Shown: piece after piece, positions 1-17,664 of the stretch
Layout: each line of letters opens with the position of its first letter
Position numbering within the stretch: position 1 is the stretch's first letter
NCBI RefSeq assembly: GCF_001425205.1
Contig: NZ_LMDW01000003.1
Coordinates: forward strand, 1-64,000
DNA length: 64,000 nucleotides
From: Variovorax sp. Root411
GTDB taxonomy: Bacteria; Pseudomonadota; Gammaproteobacteria; Burkholderiales; Burkholderiaceae_C
Direction of reading: 5' to 3'
Made by a program: the position numbers and the translations under genes
Notes under the pieces: generated by a model
The model's database searches: none
What the model was told of the DNA's origin: nothing
The model's input: the letters and a program-made list of their open reading frames with translations, nothing else

Positions 1-154
<154 letters not shown>

Positions 155-175
155 GTCGAGCGAAAAGAGTACCGG

Positions 176-251
176 AGGGGTATAGCTCAATTGGCAGAGC
201 GTCGGTCTCCAAAACCGAAGGTTGTAGGTTCGATTCCTACTGCCCCTGCCA
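176..251 (+). tRNA. trpT: tRNA-Trp (CCA anticodon)
   Basis: A full cloverleaf with encoded CCA end. The acceptor AGGGGTA pairs with TGCCCCT (241-247), the D-arm has AGCTCAATTGGCAGAGC, and the T-arm contains GGTTCGATTCC. The anticodon CCA is at 209-211. It sits 21 bp after tuf and before secE, the classic tufB-trpT-secE arrangement, and is probably co-transcribed with tuf. Confidence 0.97.
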
Positions 252-270
252 CCTAGGTGGCACCCCGAAA

Positions 271-295
271 AAGCCCATCGCGACCCGATGGGCTT
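271..295 (+). terminator. Hairpin between tRNA-Trp and secE
   Basis: A perfect 10-bp stem AAGCCCATCG / CGATGGGCTT with a 5-nt loop lies 19 bp after the tRNA. There is no T-run behind it, so it may be a tRNA 3' processing or partial termination signal instead of a strong terminator. Confidence 0.6.
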
Positions 296-353
296 CGGCG
301 TCTCAAGGGACGCATTGAATAGAAGGCCGAAAGGCGCAGGAAATCAGCCAACC

Positions 354-737
354 ATGGCCACTTCTCAAATCGAAACCGTGAGCACCGGCGCAGACAAGGC
401 CAAGTTGGCCGCGGCTGTTGTGCTGGCAGTGGGCGCCATCGTGGCGTTCTACCTGCTGTCGCGCCAAGGTTCGCTGGTCCAGTGGGCTGCGCTGCTGGTC
501 GGCCTGGCCGCTGCGGTGGGTGCCTTTGGCAGTTCGGAGAATGGCCGTCAGTTGTGGGCTTTTGGCCGCGACTCGTGGCGCGAGGTCAAGAAGGTCGTGT
601 GGCCGACCCGCAAGGAAGCAATGCAGATGACGGCTTATGTGTTCGCCTTCGTGGCGATCATGTCCGTCTTCCTCTGGCTCACCGACAAGACGCTCGAATG
701 GGTGTTTTTCGACCTCATTCTGGGCTGGAGAAAGTAA
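354..737 (+). CDS. secE: Protein translocase subunit SecE
   Basis: This 127-aa inner-membrane protein is a core subunit of the SecYEG translocon. Two hydrophobic segments near residues 20-38 and 44-58 are followed by the conserved amphipathic stretch WREVKKVVWPTRKEA and a last transmembrane helix, as in three-helix proteobacterial SecE. The ATG at 354 was chosen because the open frame upstream (from 288) reads through the preceding hairpin region and has no SecE similarity. nusG starts 3 bp after its stop, so the two genes are coupled. Confidence 0.96.
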   Translation: MATSQIETVSTGADKAKLAAAVVLAVGAIVAFYLLSRQGSLVQWAALLVGLAAAVGAFGSSENGRQLWAFGRDSWREVKKVVWPTRKEAMQMTAYVFAFVAIMSVFLWLTDKTLEWVFFDLILGWRK

Positions 738-740
738 GCA

Positions 741-1340
741 ATGACCGACGTAGTTGAAACCACGCCTGAAGAAGAGAACACTCCGATTCTGGCTCCCGCC
801 GCCAACCCCGATCTGCGTTGGTACGTGGTGCATGCCTATTCGGGCATGGAAAAGGCCGTCGAGCGCAACATCACCGAGCGCATCAACCGCGCCGGCATGC
901 AGGACAAGTTCGGCCGCATCCTGGTTCCGACCGAAGAAGTGGTTGAAATCAAGAACGGCCAGAAGCGCACCACCGAGCGCCGCTTCTTCCCTGGCTACGT
1001 GCTGGTCGAAATGATCATGGACGACGAGAGCTGGCACTTGGTGAAGCACACCAACAAGGTGACGGGTTTCGTGGGCGGCGCCAAGAACCGTCCGGCCCCG
1101 ATCTCGCAGAAGGAGGTTGAGGACATCGTCAGCCAGATGCAGCAGGGCACCGAGAAGCCGCGCCACAAGGTCGAGTTCACCGTCGGCGAATTCGTGCGCG
1201 TCAAGGAAGGCCCGTTCACCGACTTCAACGGCACGGTCGAAGAAGTCAACTACGAGAAGAGCAAGGTCAGCGTGTCGGTCATGATTTTCGGCCGCGCGAC
1301 GCCTGTGGAGCTCGAGTTCAGCCAGGTCGAAAAGACCTGA
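741..1340 (+). CDS. nusG: Transcription termination/antitermination protein NusG
   Basis: The 199-aa protein has the NGN domain ([18 protein letters not shown] near residue 30, [12 protein letters not shown] near residue 85) and a C-terminal KOW motif ([24 protein letters not shown]). NusG binds the RNA polymerase clamp, raises elongation rate, and links Rho or ribosomal S10 to the transcript. It is slightly longer than E. coli NusG because of an acidic N-terminal extension of about 25 residues. It forms a transcription unit with secE and leads into the rplKAJL-rpoBC cluster. Confidence 0.98.
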   Translation: MTDVVETTPEEENTPILAPAANPDLRWYVVHAYSGMEKAVERNITERINRAGMQDKFGRILVPTEEVVEIKNGQKRTTERRFFPGYVLVEMIMDDESWHLVKHTNKVTGFVGGAKNRPAPISQKEVEDIVSQMQQGTEKPRHKVEFTVGEFVRVKEGPFTDFNGTVEEVNYEKSKVSVSVMIFGRATPVELEFSQVEKT

Positions 1341-1476
1341 GCCCCAGGCCGCAAGGCCTGCCCATTCCCGGCTGCGCGTTGTCCGACTCGGCGCGCGGCC
1401 TTGATCCCGAAGAGTCGTTCAACCCCGGGGAGCCTCGGCCGCAAGCCAAGGCGATATCACCCGCAAGGAGCAAAGC

Positions 1477-1908
1477 ATGGCGAAAAAAATCGTCGGCTTC
1501 ATCAAGCTGCAAGTGCCAGCTGGTAAGGCCAACCCGTCACCACCCATCGGTCCCGCACTGGGCCAGCGTGGTTTGAACATCATGGAGTTTTGCAAGGCGT
1601 TCAACGCGCAAACCCAAGGCGTCGAGCCGGGTCTGCCGCTGCCGGTGGTCATCACCGCGTTCGCTGACAAGAGCTTCACCTTCATCATCAAGACGCCCCC
1701 GGCGATCACCTTGATCAAGAAGGCCATCAAGCTGGACAAGGGTTCGGCCACGCCGCAATCCGTCAAGGTTGGCAAGATCACGCGAGCCCAGCTCGAAGAC
1801 ATCGCCAAGGCCAAGATGAAGGATTTGACCGCTGCCGACCTGGACGCAGCTGTTCGCACCATCGCCGGCTCTGCCCGTTCGATGGGCGTGACTGTGGAGG
1901 GCGTGTAA
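1477..1908 (+). CDS. rplK: 50S ribosomal protein L11
   Basis: The 143-aa protein begins with the conserved [31 protein letters not shown] and has the normal L11 length. L11 binds 23S rRNA in the GTPase-associated centre and takes part in factor binding and the stringent response. A GCAAGGAG ribosome-binding site precedes ATG 1477. Its TAA directly abuts the ATG of rplA, so translation is coupled. The 136-bp gap after nusG is the likely place for the rplKA promoter, though no clear hexamers were identified. Confidence 0.98.
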   Translation: MAKKIVGFIKLQVPAGKANPSPPIGPALGQRGLNIMEFCKAFNAQTQGVEPGLPLPVVITAFADKSFTFIIKTPPAITLIKKAIKLDKGSATPQSVKVGKITRAQLEDIAKAKMKDLTAADLDAAVRTIAGSARSMGVTVEGV

Positions 1909-2607
1909 ATGTCCAAGATCACCAAGAAGCAAAAAGCGCTCGAAGGCAAGGTCGACAGCAACAAGCTGTACCCGCTGGCTGACGCGATCGTCATCGTCAA
2001 GGACGCTGCCACCGCCAAGTTCGACGAATCGATCGACGTGGCCGTGCAGCTCGGCATCGACGCGAAGAAGTCGGACCAGGTGGTTCGTGGCGCCGTCGTG
2101 CTGCCCAACGGCACCGGCAAGACCAAGCGCGTTGCCGTGTTCGCCCAAGGCGCCAAGGCTGAAGAAGCCAAGGCGGCCGGCGCCGACATCGTCGGCATGG
2201 ACGACCTGGCTGCCATGGTCAAGGCTGGCGACATGCCTTTCGACGTCGTGATCGCCGCACCGGACGCGATGCGCGTCGTCGGTACGCTGGGCCAGATCCT
2301 CGGCCCGCGCGGCCTGATGCCCAACCCCAAGGTTGGCACCGTGACCCCGGACGTCGCCACGGCCGTGAAGAACGCCAAGGCTGGCCAGGTCCAGTTCCGC
2401 GTCGACAAGGCCGGCATCGTGCACGGCACGATCGGCCGCCGCTCGTTCGACAACGACAAGCTGCAGGGCAACCTCGCCGCGCTGATCGACGCTCTGGTCA
2501 AGGCCAAGCCGGCGACCAGCAAGGGTGTGTACCTGCGCAAGGTGGCTGTGTCGTCGACCATGGGTCTGGGTGTCCGCGTGGACACGCAAACCATCTCGGC
2601 GAGCTAA
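1909..2607 (+). CDS. rplA: 50S ribosomal protein L1
   Basis: The 232-aa protein shows the L1 signature [17 protein letters not shown] near residue 128 and [16 protein letters not shown] near residue 163. L1 forms the mobile L1 stalk near the E site and, in well-studied bacteria, represses its own rplKA mRNA. There is no spacer from rplK. A 260-bp leader separates it from rplJ. Confidence 0.98.
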   Translation: MSKITKKQKALEGKVDSNKLYPLADAIVIVKDAATAKFDESIDVAVQLGIDAKKSDQVVRGAVVLPNGTGKTKRVAVFAQGAKAEEAKAAGADIVGMDDLAAMVKAGDMPFDVVIAAPDAMRVVGTLGQILGPRGLMPNPKVGTVTPDVATAVKNAKAGQVQFRVDKAGIVHGTIGRRSFDNDKLQGNLAALIDALVKAKPATSKGVYLRKVAVSSTMGLGVRVDTQTISAS

Positions 2608-2867
2608 AGAGATTTGCCCTGCCCCTGATCTAACGTGAAGGGGTGGGGCGGATGTGGTGGGTCGCGGCAGCTCCGGTTGCCGCGGGCCATCCAAGACCGC
2701 TGGTGTGCAGGGCGCTGCACTTAATCGCCGGATCGATCCTTCCGGTATCCAGCGCAGATGGCGATCCCGCTGCAAGGAATTTGATTTTTGTTCCGAAACA
2801 GTTGTTGGTCGCTGCATGAAGCGCGATCCCAGGCCCCGGCCGAAGATCGCATTAAAAGGAGTAGACC
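2608..2867 (+). promoter_or_regulatory. rplJ leader (L10-type regulatory region)
   Basis: This 260-bp gap between rplA and rplJ holds no gene. It starts with an 11-bp hairpin at 2616-2649 (GCCCTGCCCCT against AGGGGTGGGGC, two G-U pairs, no T-run). Further GC-rich complementary segments follow up to the AAAGGA ribosome-binding site at 2855-2860. In many bacteria L10/L12 represses rplJL translation by binding a structured leader at this point. The position and structure fit, but the kink-turn consensus was not confirmed by folding. Confidence 0.6.
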
Positions 2868-3404
2868 TTGAGTCTGAATCGCAGTGAGAAAGAAGCGGTC
2901 ATCAGTGATGTGACCAGCCTCGCCGCAAAAGCTCAAACGCTCGTGATGGCGGAATACCGTGGCATCTCGGTAGCCGATATGACCAAACTGCGCAGCGAAG
3001 CTCGCAGCAAGGGCGTGACCCTCAGCGTGTTGAAGAACACGCTGGCACGCCGTGCTGTGGCTGGTAGCGCATTTGAAGTCGTCGGTGACCAGATGACCGG
3101 TCCGCTGATCTACGGCTTTTCCGAAGACGCAGTGGCTGCCGCCAAGGTGGTGGCCGACTTCGCGAAGACCAACGACAAGTTGGTGATTCGCGGTGGCGCG
3201 TTTGGCGGCAAGGCCCTGGACGTCAACGGCGTGAAGCAACTGGCCAACATCCCTTCGAAGGAAGTGCTGCTGTCCCAATTGCTGGGCTTGATGCAATCCC
3301 CCGTTTCCCGTACGGCACGCGTCCTCGCGGCGCTGGCCGCGAAGCGTGGCGAAGGCGAAGCTGCACCTGTCGCCGATGCACCGGCAGAAGCGCAGGCCGC
3401 TTGA
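2868..3404 (+). CDS. rplJ: 50S ribosomal protein L10
   Basis: The 178-aa L10 anchors the L7/L12 stalk dimers on 23S rRNA. Conserved N-terminal signals are [25 protein letters not shown] and [10 protein letters not shown]. The C-terminus is an Ala/Glu-rich tail, where the L12-binding helix lies. The start is TTG at 2868, giving [11 protein letters not shown], behind AAAGGAGTAGACC. No ATG gives a better N-terminus. TTG is a weak start and would suit a gene under translational feedback. Confidence 0.96.
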   Translation: MSLNRSEKEAVISDVTSLAAKAQTLVMAEYRGISVADMTKLRSEARSKGVTLSVLKNTLARRAVAGSAFEVVGDQMTGPLIYGFSEDAVAAAKVVADFAKTNDKLVIRGGAFGGKALDVNGVKQLANIPSKEVLLSQLLGLMQSPVSRTARVLAALAAKRGEGEAAPVADAPAEAQAA

Positions 3405-3447
3405 GCCTCGCGTTTGAAATATTCAACCCAATTGTTAGGAAACAAAA

Positions 3448-3825
<378 letters not shown>

Positions 3826-3841
3826 TTCAGACCCCCTAGAG

Positions 3842-3875
3842 GGCTGGAGGTGCCTGAAAAGGCCCTCCAGCCTTT
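3842..3875 (+). terminator. rplL-rpoB attenuator hairpin
   Basis: The 9-bp arms GGCTGGAGG (3842-3850) and CCTCCAGCC (3864-3872) are followed by only three Ts. A weak terminator here matches the known partial termination between rplL and rpoB that sets the lower output of RNA polymerase subunits relative to L7/L12. The rest of the 251-bp gap (to 4076) shows no gene. Confidence 0.72.
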
Positions 3876-4076
3876 GCCGCTTTCAGAGCGCACCCAAAAG
3901 CCGACGTTGCGACGCGGTTTTTGAGTGTCTTCTGACCCCGACTGCAGAAGATCCCTTGGTTCGGGCGATGTGCAATGCATCGCTGTCCGCCAACGGCTGG
4001 TAGTGGCCAGCCGCCAAGCAGTGGTGCCTCGTGCACTGCTGACAAGTCGCTGAAGATCTCAAGCACCGGAGCTCTC

Positions 4077-8201
<4,125 letters not shown>

Positions 8202-8222
8202 GTTGAAAAGGGAAAGAGTCTT

Positions 8223-12458
<4,236 letters not shown>

Positions 12459-12491
12459 CTGGTTAGCATCACCGGCCATGACCGGTACACA

Positions 12492-12526
12492 CGCCCCCCG
12501 ACCGCCTCCGGTTGGGGGGCGTTTTA
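12492..12526 (+). terminator. Rho-independent terminator after rpoC
   Basis: A stem of at least 12 bp, CGCCCCCCGACC / GGTTGGGGGGCG, closes a small loop and is followed by TTTT at 12522-12525. It is the end of the secE-to-rpoC cluster. Confidence 0.92.
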
Positions 12527-12556
12527 CTTTGTGTTTTGCATGAGGCGTTGTCGTCG

Positions 12557-13165
12557 ATGAGCGTGTTGCCCGAATCGCTGGCCAGCTGGATCGTCATTGC
12601 GATCCTGTTGTTCTGGTTTGTCGGTGCCTACAACCGGCTGGTGCGTTTGCGCGCGGCTGTGCTGCAGGCCTACGGCCTGCTCGACGCGGCCCTGGGCAAG
12701 CAGCTGGATTTCGTGCAGGCCAGCATCACCGCCGCGCCAGCGCCAGAGGCGGCGCCAACGGGAGAGTTACTGTCGTCCATCGCACCATTGCAGGCCGCGA
12801 CGACCCAGCTCGCGACCTTGCTCGGTGCGACCCGGCTGCACCCGTTGGACAGCGGCGGGATGGCCGCACTGGCCACCGCGCTCCAGGTGTGGACCAATGC
12901 ATGGCGGCGCCAACACCCGGACGAGGTGACGGTGTTTGACGCCGACGGCATGCTGTCGCGGCCAGCGCCATTGCAGCCCGGCACCGAGGCCACGGCGCCC
13001 GGCGCCAGCGAACCGATCGCGTGGCCCGAGCCTTCGGCCGCGGCGGAGATCGCACGGGGCCAGTTCAATCAGGCGGTGGGGCACTACAACGCCGCGATCG
13101 CGCAATTCCCGGCGCTGCTGGTGGCATGGGCCGTGCGTCTGCGTCCGGCTGCGCCGCTGCTCTGA
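12557..13165 (+). CDS. LemA-like membrane protein
   Basis: This 202-aa protein has one N-terminal transmembrane helix (WIVIAILLFWFVGAYNRLVRLRAAV, residues 9-33), an Ala-rich helical middle, and near its C-terminus ARGQFNQAVGHYNAAIAQFPALLVAW. The NRL-R-R start and the YN-AI-FP segment resemble the LemA family, whose function is poorly known. It ends shortly after that segment where typical LemA proteins continue, so it may be a shortened member. ATG 12557 is preferred; the open frame upstream lies in the rpoC terminator. rsmB follows after 36 bp or more. Confidence 0.6.
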   Translation: MSVLPESLASWIVIAILLFWFVGAYNRLVRLRAAVLQAYGLLDAALGKQLDFVQASITAAPAPEAAPTGELLSSIAPLQAATTQLATLLGATRLHPLDSGGMAALATALQVWTNAWRRQHPDEVTVFDADGMLSRPAPLQPGTEATAPGASEPIAWPEPSAAAEIARGQFNQAVGHYNAAIAQFPALLVAWAVRLRPAAPLL

Positions 13166-13201
13166 ACGAACCCGACGCGATTCTTTTCATCTTTCCATTG
13201 C

Positions 13202-14629
13202 GTGGCGCCCGGCTTTTCGGTCGCCCGTTACCATCGTCCCAACTTGTCAGAACTACCTTCCGATCCTTCCTCGAGCAGCAGCGGCGCGCCGTCATTGCAG
13301 CCCCCGCTCTGGCGCCAACTGCAACTGACCGCAGCGGCGCTGGCGTCGATCCGTGCCGGCACCTCGGGCTCCGTCGCGTTCGAAGCCGTCGAGCCCGCGC
13401 TGCGGCCCGGCGTGCAGGCGCTCGGTTTCCAGGTGCTGCGCTGGCTCGGCCGCGCCGAAGCGCTGCGCCGCCACCTGGCGAAGCGCACGCCGCCGCCCTT
13501 GCCGGATGCATTGCTGTGCACCGCCCTGGCGCTGGCTTGGGACGCCGAGCGCGCGCCCTACGAACCGTTCACGCTGGTCGACCAGGCCGTCGAGGCCGCC
13601 AAACGCAACCCTGCGACTCGGGCACAGGCCAGCTTCATCAACGCCTGCCTGCGGCGCTTCCTGCGCGAGCGCGACGAACTGGTGGCCGCCACCGACTCCG
13701 AACCGGTCGCGCAATGGAACCACCCGCGCTGGTGGATCGAGCGCCTCAAGCGCGACCATCCGCGCGAGTGGCAGCGGGTGCTGGGCGCAGACAACGCGCA
13801 GGCGCCGATGACGCTGCGGGTCAATGTTCAGAAGTCGACCGCGGCTTCCTATCTTGTGGAACTGGAGGCCGCCGGTCTCGGCGCGACGCGTGTGGGGCCC
13901 AACGGCCTGCAACTGACGCGTGCACGCCCGGTTCAGCAACTGCCCGGCTTTGCCGACGGTGCCTGCTCGGTGCAGGATGCCGCCGCGCAGATGGCTGCGC
14001 CGCTGCTGCTCGAAGGCCTGTTGCCGGCGAAGCCCGGTGCCGCAGCGCCGCTGCGGGTGCTCGATGCCTGCGCGGCTCCCGGCGGCAAGACCGCGCACCT
14101 GCTCGAAATGGCGGCCCCCGGTGCCATCGACGTGACCGCGCTCGAAGTCGATGCCGCCCGCAGCCGCCGCATCGACGAAACTCTCGCCCGCCTCGGACTG
14201 AGCGCCAAGGTACTCGTGGCCGATGCGGGGCGCCCCGCCAAGTGGTGGGACGGCACGCCTTTCGACGCCATCCTGCTCGATGCGCCATGCACTGCCTCGG
14301 GCATCGTGCGGCGCCATCCCGACGTCCGCTGGCTGCGCCGCGAGAGCGACACCGCCCAGCTCGCCGCCCAGCAGGCTGCGCTGCTGGCCGCGCTCTGGCC
14401 GCTGGTGCGGCGCGGCGGCCGACTCCTTTACTGCACCTGCTCCGTGTTCCGCGAAGAGGGCTCGCAACAAATTGATGCGTTTCTTGTACACAACACCGAC
14501 GCCCGATTGCTGCCATCGCCAGGCCATTTGCTCCCCCAAAGCGGATCGAATGCCCGCAGCGTCCCGGACAATCCCTCTGGTGACCACGACGGTTTCTTCT
14601 ACGCCCTGCTTGAAAAGCGCCCGCACTGA
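13202..14629 (+). CDS. rsmB: 16S rRNA (cytosine-967-C5)-methyltransferase RsmB
   Basis: This SAM-dependent methyltransferase has an N-terminal NusB-like helical domain (about residues 30-165) and a C-terminal Rossmann domain. Motif I is VLDACAAPGGKTAHLLE, motif IV is DAPCTASGIVRRHPDVRW with a catalytic-site Cys, and motif VI is YCTCSVFREEG with the nucleophilic Cys. It modifies C967 of 16S rRNA. Start codons are uncertain: GTG 13202 gives 475 aa, while TTG 13244 gives MSELPSDPSS, which looks equally natural. The gene opens the rsmB-DUF4390-ntrYX block common in Burkholderiales. Confidence 0.93.
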   Translation: MAPGFSVARYHRPNLSELPSDPSSSSSGAPSLQPPLWRQLQLTAAALASIRAGTSGSVAFEAVEPALRPGVQALGFQVLRWLGRAEALRRHLAKRTPPPLPDALLCTALALAWDAERAPYEPFTLVDQAVEAAKRNPATRAQASFINACLRRFLRERDELVAATDSEPVAQWNHPRWWIERLKRDHPREWQRVLGADNAQAPMTLRVNVQKSTAASYLVELEAAGLGATRVGPNGLQLTRARPVQQLPGFADGACSVQDAAAQMAAPLLLEGLLPAKPGAAAPLRVLDACAAPGGKTAHLLEMAAPGAIDVTALEVDAARSRRIDETLARLGLSAKVLVADAGRPAKWWDGTPFDAILLDAPCTASGIVRRHPDVRWLRRESDTAQLAAQQAALLAALWPLVRRGGRLLYCTCSVFREEGSQQIDAFLVHNTDARLLPSPGHLLPQSGSNARSVPDNPSGDHDGFFYALLEKRPH

Positions 14630-15248
14630 GCGGCGCTGGCCAGTATTGCTGCCCGTCCTGTTCTGGGCCTGGGCGATGTGCATGGCTTGGCTGCCGGCTC
14701 CGGCGGCCGCCCAGGCCCGCACCGGCGCGTCGATCACTCAGATGCGCCTCGAGCAGGCCGACGACGGCGTTTATTTCAGTGCTGCGGTGCAGTTCGAACT
14801 GCCCTCGCTGGTGGAGGAGGTGCTCGACAAGGGCATCGCCATCTATTTCGTGGCCGAGGCCGAGCTCTACCAGGAGCGCTGGTACTGGACCGACCGCAGG
14901 GTCGCCCAGGTCACGCGCCATATGCGGCTGGCCTACCAGCCCCTCACGCGCCGCTGGCGACTCAACGTGTCGGCGGCACCGATGACGGGCGCGGCCGGCC
15001 TGGGCATCTCGCTGAACCAGAACTTCGACACGCTGGCCGACGCGCTCGACGCCATCAAGCGGGTCGGCCGCCTGCGGCTGGCCGACGTGTCGGAGGTCGG
15101 CGACGATCCGCTGCACCAGGTCACCTTCCGCTTCCGGCTCGACACCTCGCAGCTGCCGCGCCCGTTCCAGATCGGCGTGGTCGGGCAGGCCGACTGGAAC
15201 ATCGCCACCGAGCGCACGGCCCGGCTCGCAACGGAGAAGCAGAAGTGA
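14550..15248 (+). CDS. DUF4390 exported protein
   Basis: The protein of about 230 aa has a signal-like hydrophobic segment (WPVLLPVLFWAWAMCMAWL) ending in APAAAQA, then a DUF4390-type body with GISLNQNFDTLADALDAIKRVGRLRLAD and FRFRLDTSQLPRPFQIG. It is predicted to be periplasmic and its biochemical role is unknown. Start alternatives are ATG 14550, GTG 14580 and TTG 14610; all overlap the end of rsmB. Its TGA overlaps the GTG of the downstream histidine kinase gene, so the two are translationally coupled. This supports a role next to the NtrY-like sensor. Confidence 0.8.
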   Translation: MPAASRTIPLVTTTVSSTPCLKSARTERRWPVLLPVLFWAWAMCMAWLPAPAAAQARTGASITQMRLEQADDGVYFSAAVQFELPSLVEEVLDKGIAIYFVAEAELYQERWYWTDRRVAQVTRHMRLAYQPLTRRWRLNVSAAPMTGAAGLGISLNQNFDTLADALDAIKRVGRLRLADVSEVGDDPLHQVTFRFRLDTSQLPRPFQIGVVGQADWNIATERTARLATEKQK

Positions 15249-17575
15249 GCACTTCTGGGCGCAGCGGCGCAGCAGCCACGCCGGCCGCGCGCCGCGCGCG
15301 GGCCACGCGCTGGGCCATCGGCGTCGGTGCTGCGCTGGTCACGGCCATCGGGCTGGTGCTGATGTTCCTGCTGGCGCAGGCCACCAACAACCGCGCGCTG
15401 TACGAGCGTTACTACGTGCGCCTGTTCGGCATCAACGTCGTGGTGGCGGTGCTGCTGGTCCTGGTGATCGGCTGGGTCGCCTTCCGGTTGCTGCGGCGGC
15501 TGCGGCAAGGCAAGTTCGGCAGCCGGCTGCTCATCAAGTTGGCGGCCATCTTCGCGCTGGTGGGCGTGGTGCCCGGGGCGCTGGTCTACGTGGTGTCCTA
15601 TCAGTTCGTCGCACGCTCGATCGAGAGCTGGTTCGACGTCAAGGTCGAAGGGGCGCTCGATGCCGGCCTGAACCTCGGGCGCGCCACGCTCGATTCGCTG
15701 TCCGACGACCTTGCCGCCAAGACCCGCGGCGCCAGCGCGCAGCTGGCGCAGGTGCCCGACACGAGTGCGGGCTTGGTGCTCGAACGCATCCGCGACCAGC
15801 TCGAGGCCACCGACGTGATCCTGTGGACTGGTTCCGGGCAACTGGTGGCCAGCGCCGGCAGCTCTCGTTTTCAGCTCAGCCCCGAGCGTCCGACCCCGCA
15901 GCAGTTCCGCCAGGTCCGCCCGGAGCGCGCCGTCGCGCACGTCGAGGGCCTGGACGAAACCGCCGCGCCGGGCGCGACCCCGCCGGTGGCGAGCGTGCGC
16001 GCGCTCGCCATGGTGCAGAGGCCGGGCTTCGACTTCGACACCGCGCCGCGCTACCTGCAAGTCACGCGGCCGCTGCCGCCGGCCGTGGTCGCCAACGCGC
16101 TGGCCGTGCAGGAGGCCAACCGCGAATACCAGGAGCGGGCGCTCGCGCGCGAGGGCCTGCGCCGCATGTACATCGGCACGCTCACGCTGAGCCTGTTCCT
16201 CGCCGTGTTCGGCGCGGTGCTGCTGGCCGTGCTGTTCGGCAACCAGCTCGCGCGGCCGCTGCTCGTGCTGGCCGATGGCGTGCGCCAGGTGGCGGCCGGC
16301 GACCTTCGGCCGACCGCCGTGCTGCAGGGCAAGGACGAGCTGGGCGGCCTCACACGTTCGTTCGCCGTCATGACCCAGCAGCTGGCCGATGCCCGGGGTG
16401 CCGTCGAGAAGACCGTGGGCGAACTCGATGCCGCGCGCGCGAACCTGCAGACCATTCTCGACAACCTGACCTCCGGCGTGATCGTGCTCGACGCCAAGGG
16501 CACCGTGCTGTCGACCAACCCGGGTGCGACCCGGGTGCTGCGCGCGCCGCTCGCGGCCTATGAAGGCCGGGCGCTCGTCGACGTACCAGGGCTGGCCGAC
16601 TTCGGCGCCAAGGTGCAGCAGCAATTCGAGGACTTTCTCGTCGAGCGCGTGCAGCACGGCCTCGACCATTGGCAGCACGCCTTCGAACTGCACGCTTCCG
16701 GCACCGACCTGCCGCAGCAGGACGGCGCCATCAACATCGTCGCGCGCGGAGCGGAATTGCCCGGCGCCGCGCGGCTGCTGGTGTTCGACGACATCTCCGA
16801 GATCGTCTCGGCCCAGCGCGCGCAGGCCTGGGGCGAGGTCGCGCGCCGGCTGGCGCACGAGATCAAGAACCCGCTCACGCCCATCCAGCTCTCGGCCGAG
16901 CGGCTGGAGATGAAACTGTCGGGCAAGGTCCAGCCGCCCGAACAGGCCGTACTCGTGAAGTCGGTGAAGACCATCGTCGACCAGGTCGATGCGATGAAAC
17001 GGCTGGTAAATGAATTCCGCGACTACGCGCGCCTGCCCGCGGCCGACCTGAAGCCCGTGGACCTCAACGCCTTGCTGGCCGACGTGCTCCAGCTCTACAG
17101 CGCGGAGAACCTGCCGATCACGCTGCGCTCCGAACTCGACGAGCGCTGCCCGCCCGTCCGGGGCGACGCGCAGCAGATCCGCCAGGTCATACACAACCTG
17201 CTGCAGAACGCGCAGGACGCCGCCGAGGCTGCCGCCAGCGGGACAGGCAGAGCGGGCGAGGTCGTCGTCCGTACGCGGCTCGGAGATTCGGGGCAGCGCG
17301 TGCGCCTGACCGTGCAGGACAGCGGCCCTGGTTTTGCCGAGAACATCCTGAAGCGCGCGTTCGAACCCTACGTCACCACGAAAACAAAAGGTACCGGTTT
17401 GGGTCTGGCGGTCGTCAAGAAAATCGCCGACGAGCACGGCGCGCGCATCGAGCTTTCCAACCGTGTCGTCGATGGGGCTGTAGCAGGGGCACAAGTCTCG
17501 CTATCATTCGCGCTGGCAAGCGGGCCGCGGGCAGCGGCCGCTCACACCGAAGATTCGAAGTCTTCCGCCGCCTGA
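15245..17575 (+). CDS. NtrY-like sensor histidine kinase
   Basis: The 776-aa membrane kinase has three transmembrane segments near residues 25-45, 58-78 and 100-122, then a periplasmic region and a fourth near residue 310. A HAMP domain (ARPLLVLADGVRQVAAGDL), a PAS domain (LDNLTSGVIVLDAKGTVL), the HisKA box RRLAHEIKNPLTPIQLSAERL with phospho-acceptor His near residue 538, and an HATPase domain (NLLQNAQDAAE, DSGPGFAE, GTGLGLAVVKKI) follow. This is the architecture of NtrY, associated with nitrogen or redox sensing. The GTG start overlaps the upstream stop, and the partner regulator lies 89 bp downstream. Confidence 0.93.
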   Translation: MSTSGRSGAAATPAARRARATRWAIGVGAALVTAIGLVLMFLLAQATNNRALYERYYVRLFGINVVVAVLLVLVIGWVAFRLLRRLRQGKFGSRLLIKLAAIFALVGVVPGALVYVVSYQFVARSIESWFDVKVEGALDAGLNLGRATLDSLSDDLAAKTRGASAQLAQVPDTSAGLVLERIRDQLEATDVILWTGSGQLVASAGSSRFQLSPERPTPQQFRQVRPERAVAHVEGLDETAAPGATPPVASVRALAMVQRPGFDFDTAPRYLQVTRPLPPAVVANALAVQEANREYQERALAREGLRRMYIGTLTLSLFLAVFGAVLLAVLFGNQLARPLLVLADGVRQVAAGDLRPTAVLQGKDELGGLTRSFAVMTQQLADARGAVEKTVGELDAARANLQTILDNLTSGVIVLDAKGTVLSTNPGATRVLRAPLAAYEGRALVDVPGLADFGAKVQQQFEDFLVERVQHGLDHWQHAFELHASGTDLPQQDGAINIVARGAELPGAARLLVFDDISEIVSAQRAQAWGEVARRLAHEIKNPLTPIQLSAERLEMKLSGKVQPPEQAVLVKSVKTIVDQVDAMKRLVNEFRDYARLPAADLKPVDLNALLADVLQLYSAENLPITLRSELDERCPPVRGDAQQIRQVIHNLLQNAQDAAEAAASGTGRAGEVVVRTRLGDSGQRVRLTVQDSGPGFAENILKRAFEPYVTTKTKGTGLGLAVVKKIADEHGARIELSNRVVDGAVAGAQVSLSFALASGPRAAAAHTEDSKSSAA

Positions 17576-17664
17576 GCCGCACGAATATCCGTCGCACGGG
17601 CGACGGATGGGCCCGCGGACCCTACACACATTGCAGACACCAGCGCAAACAACAAGCAGCACTC

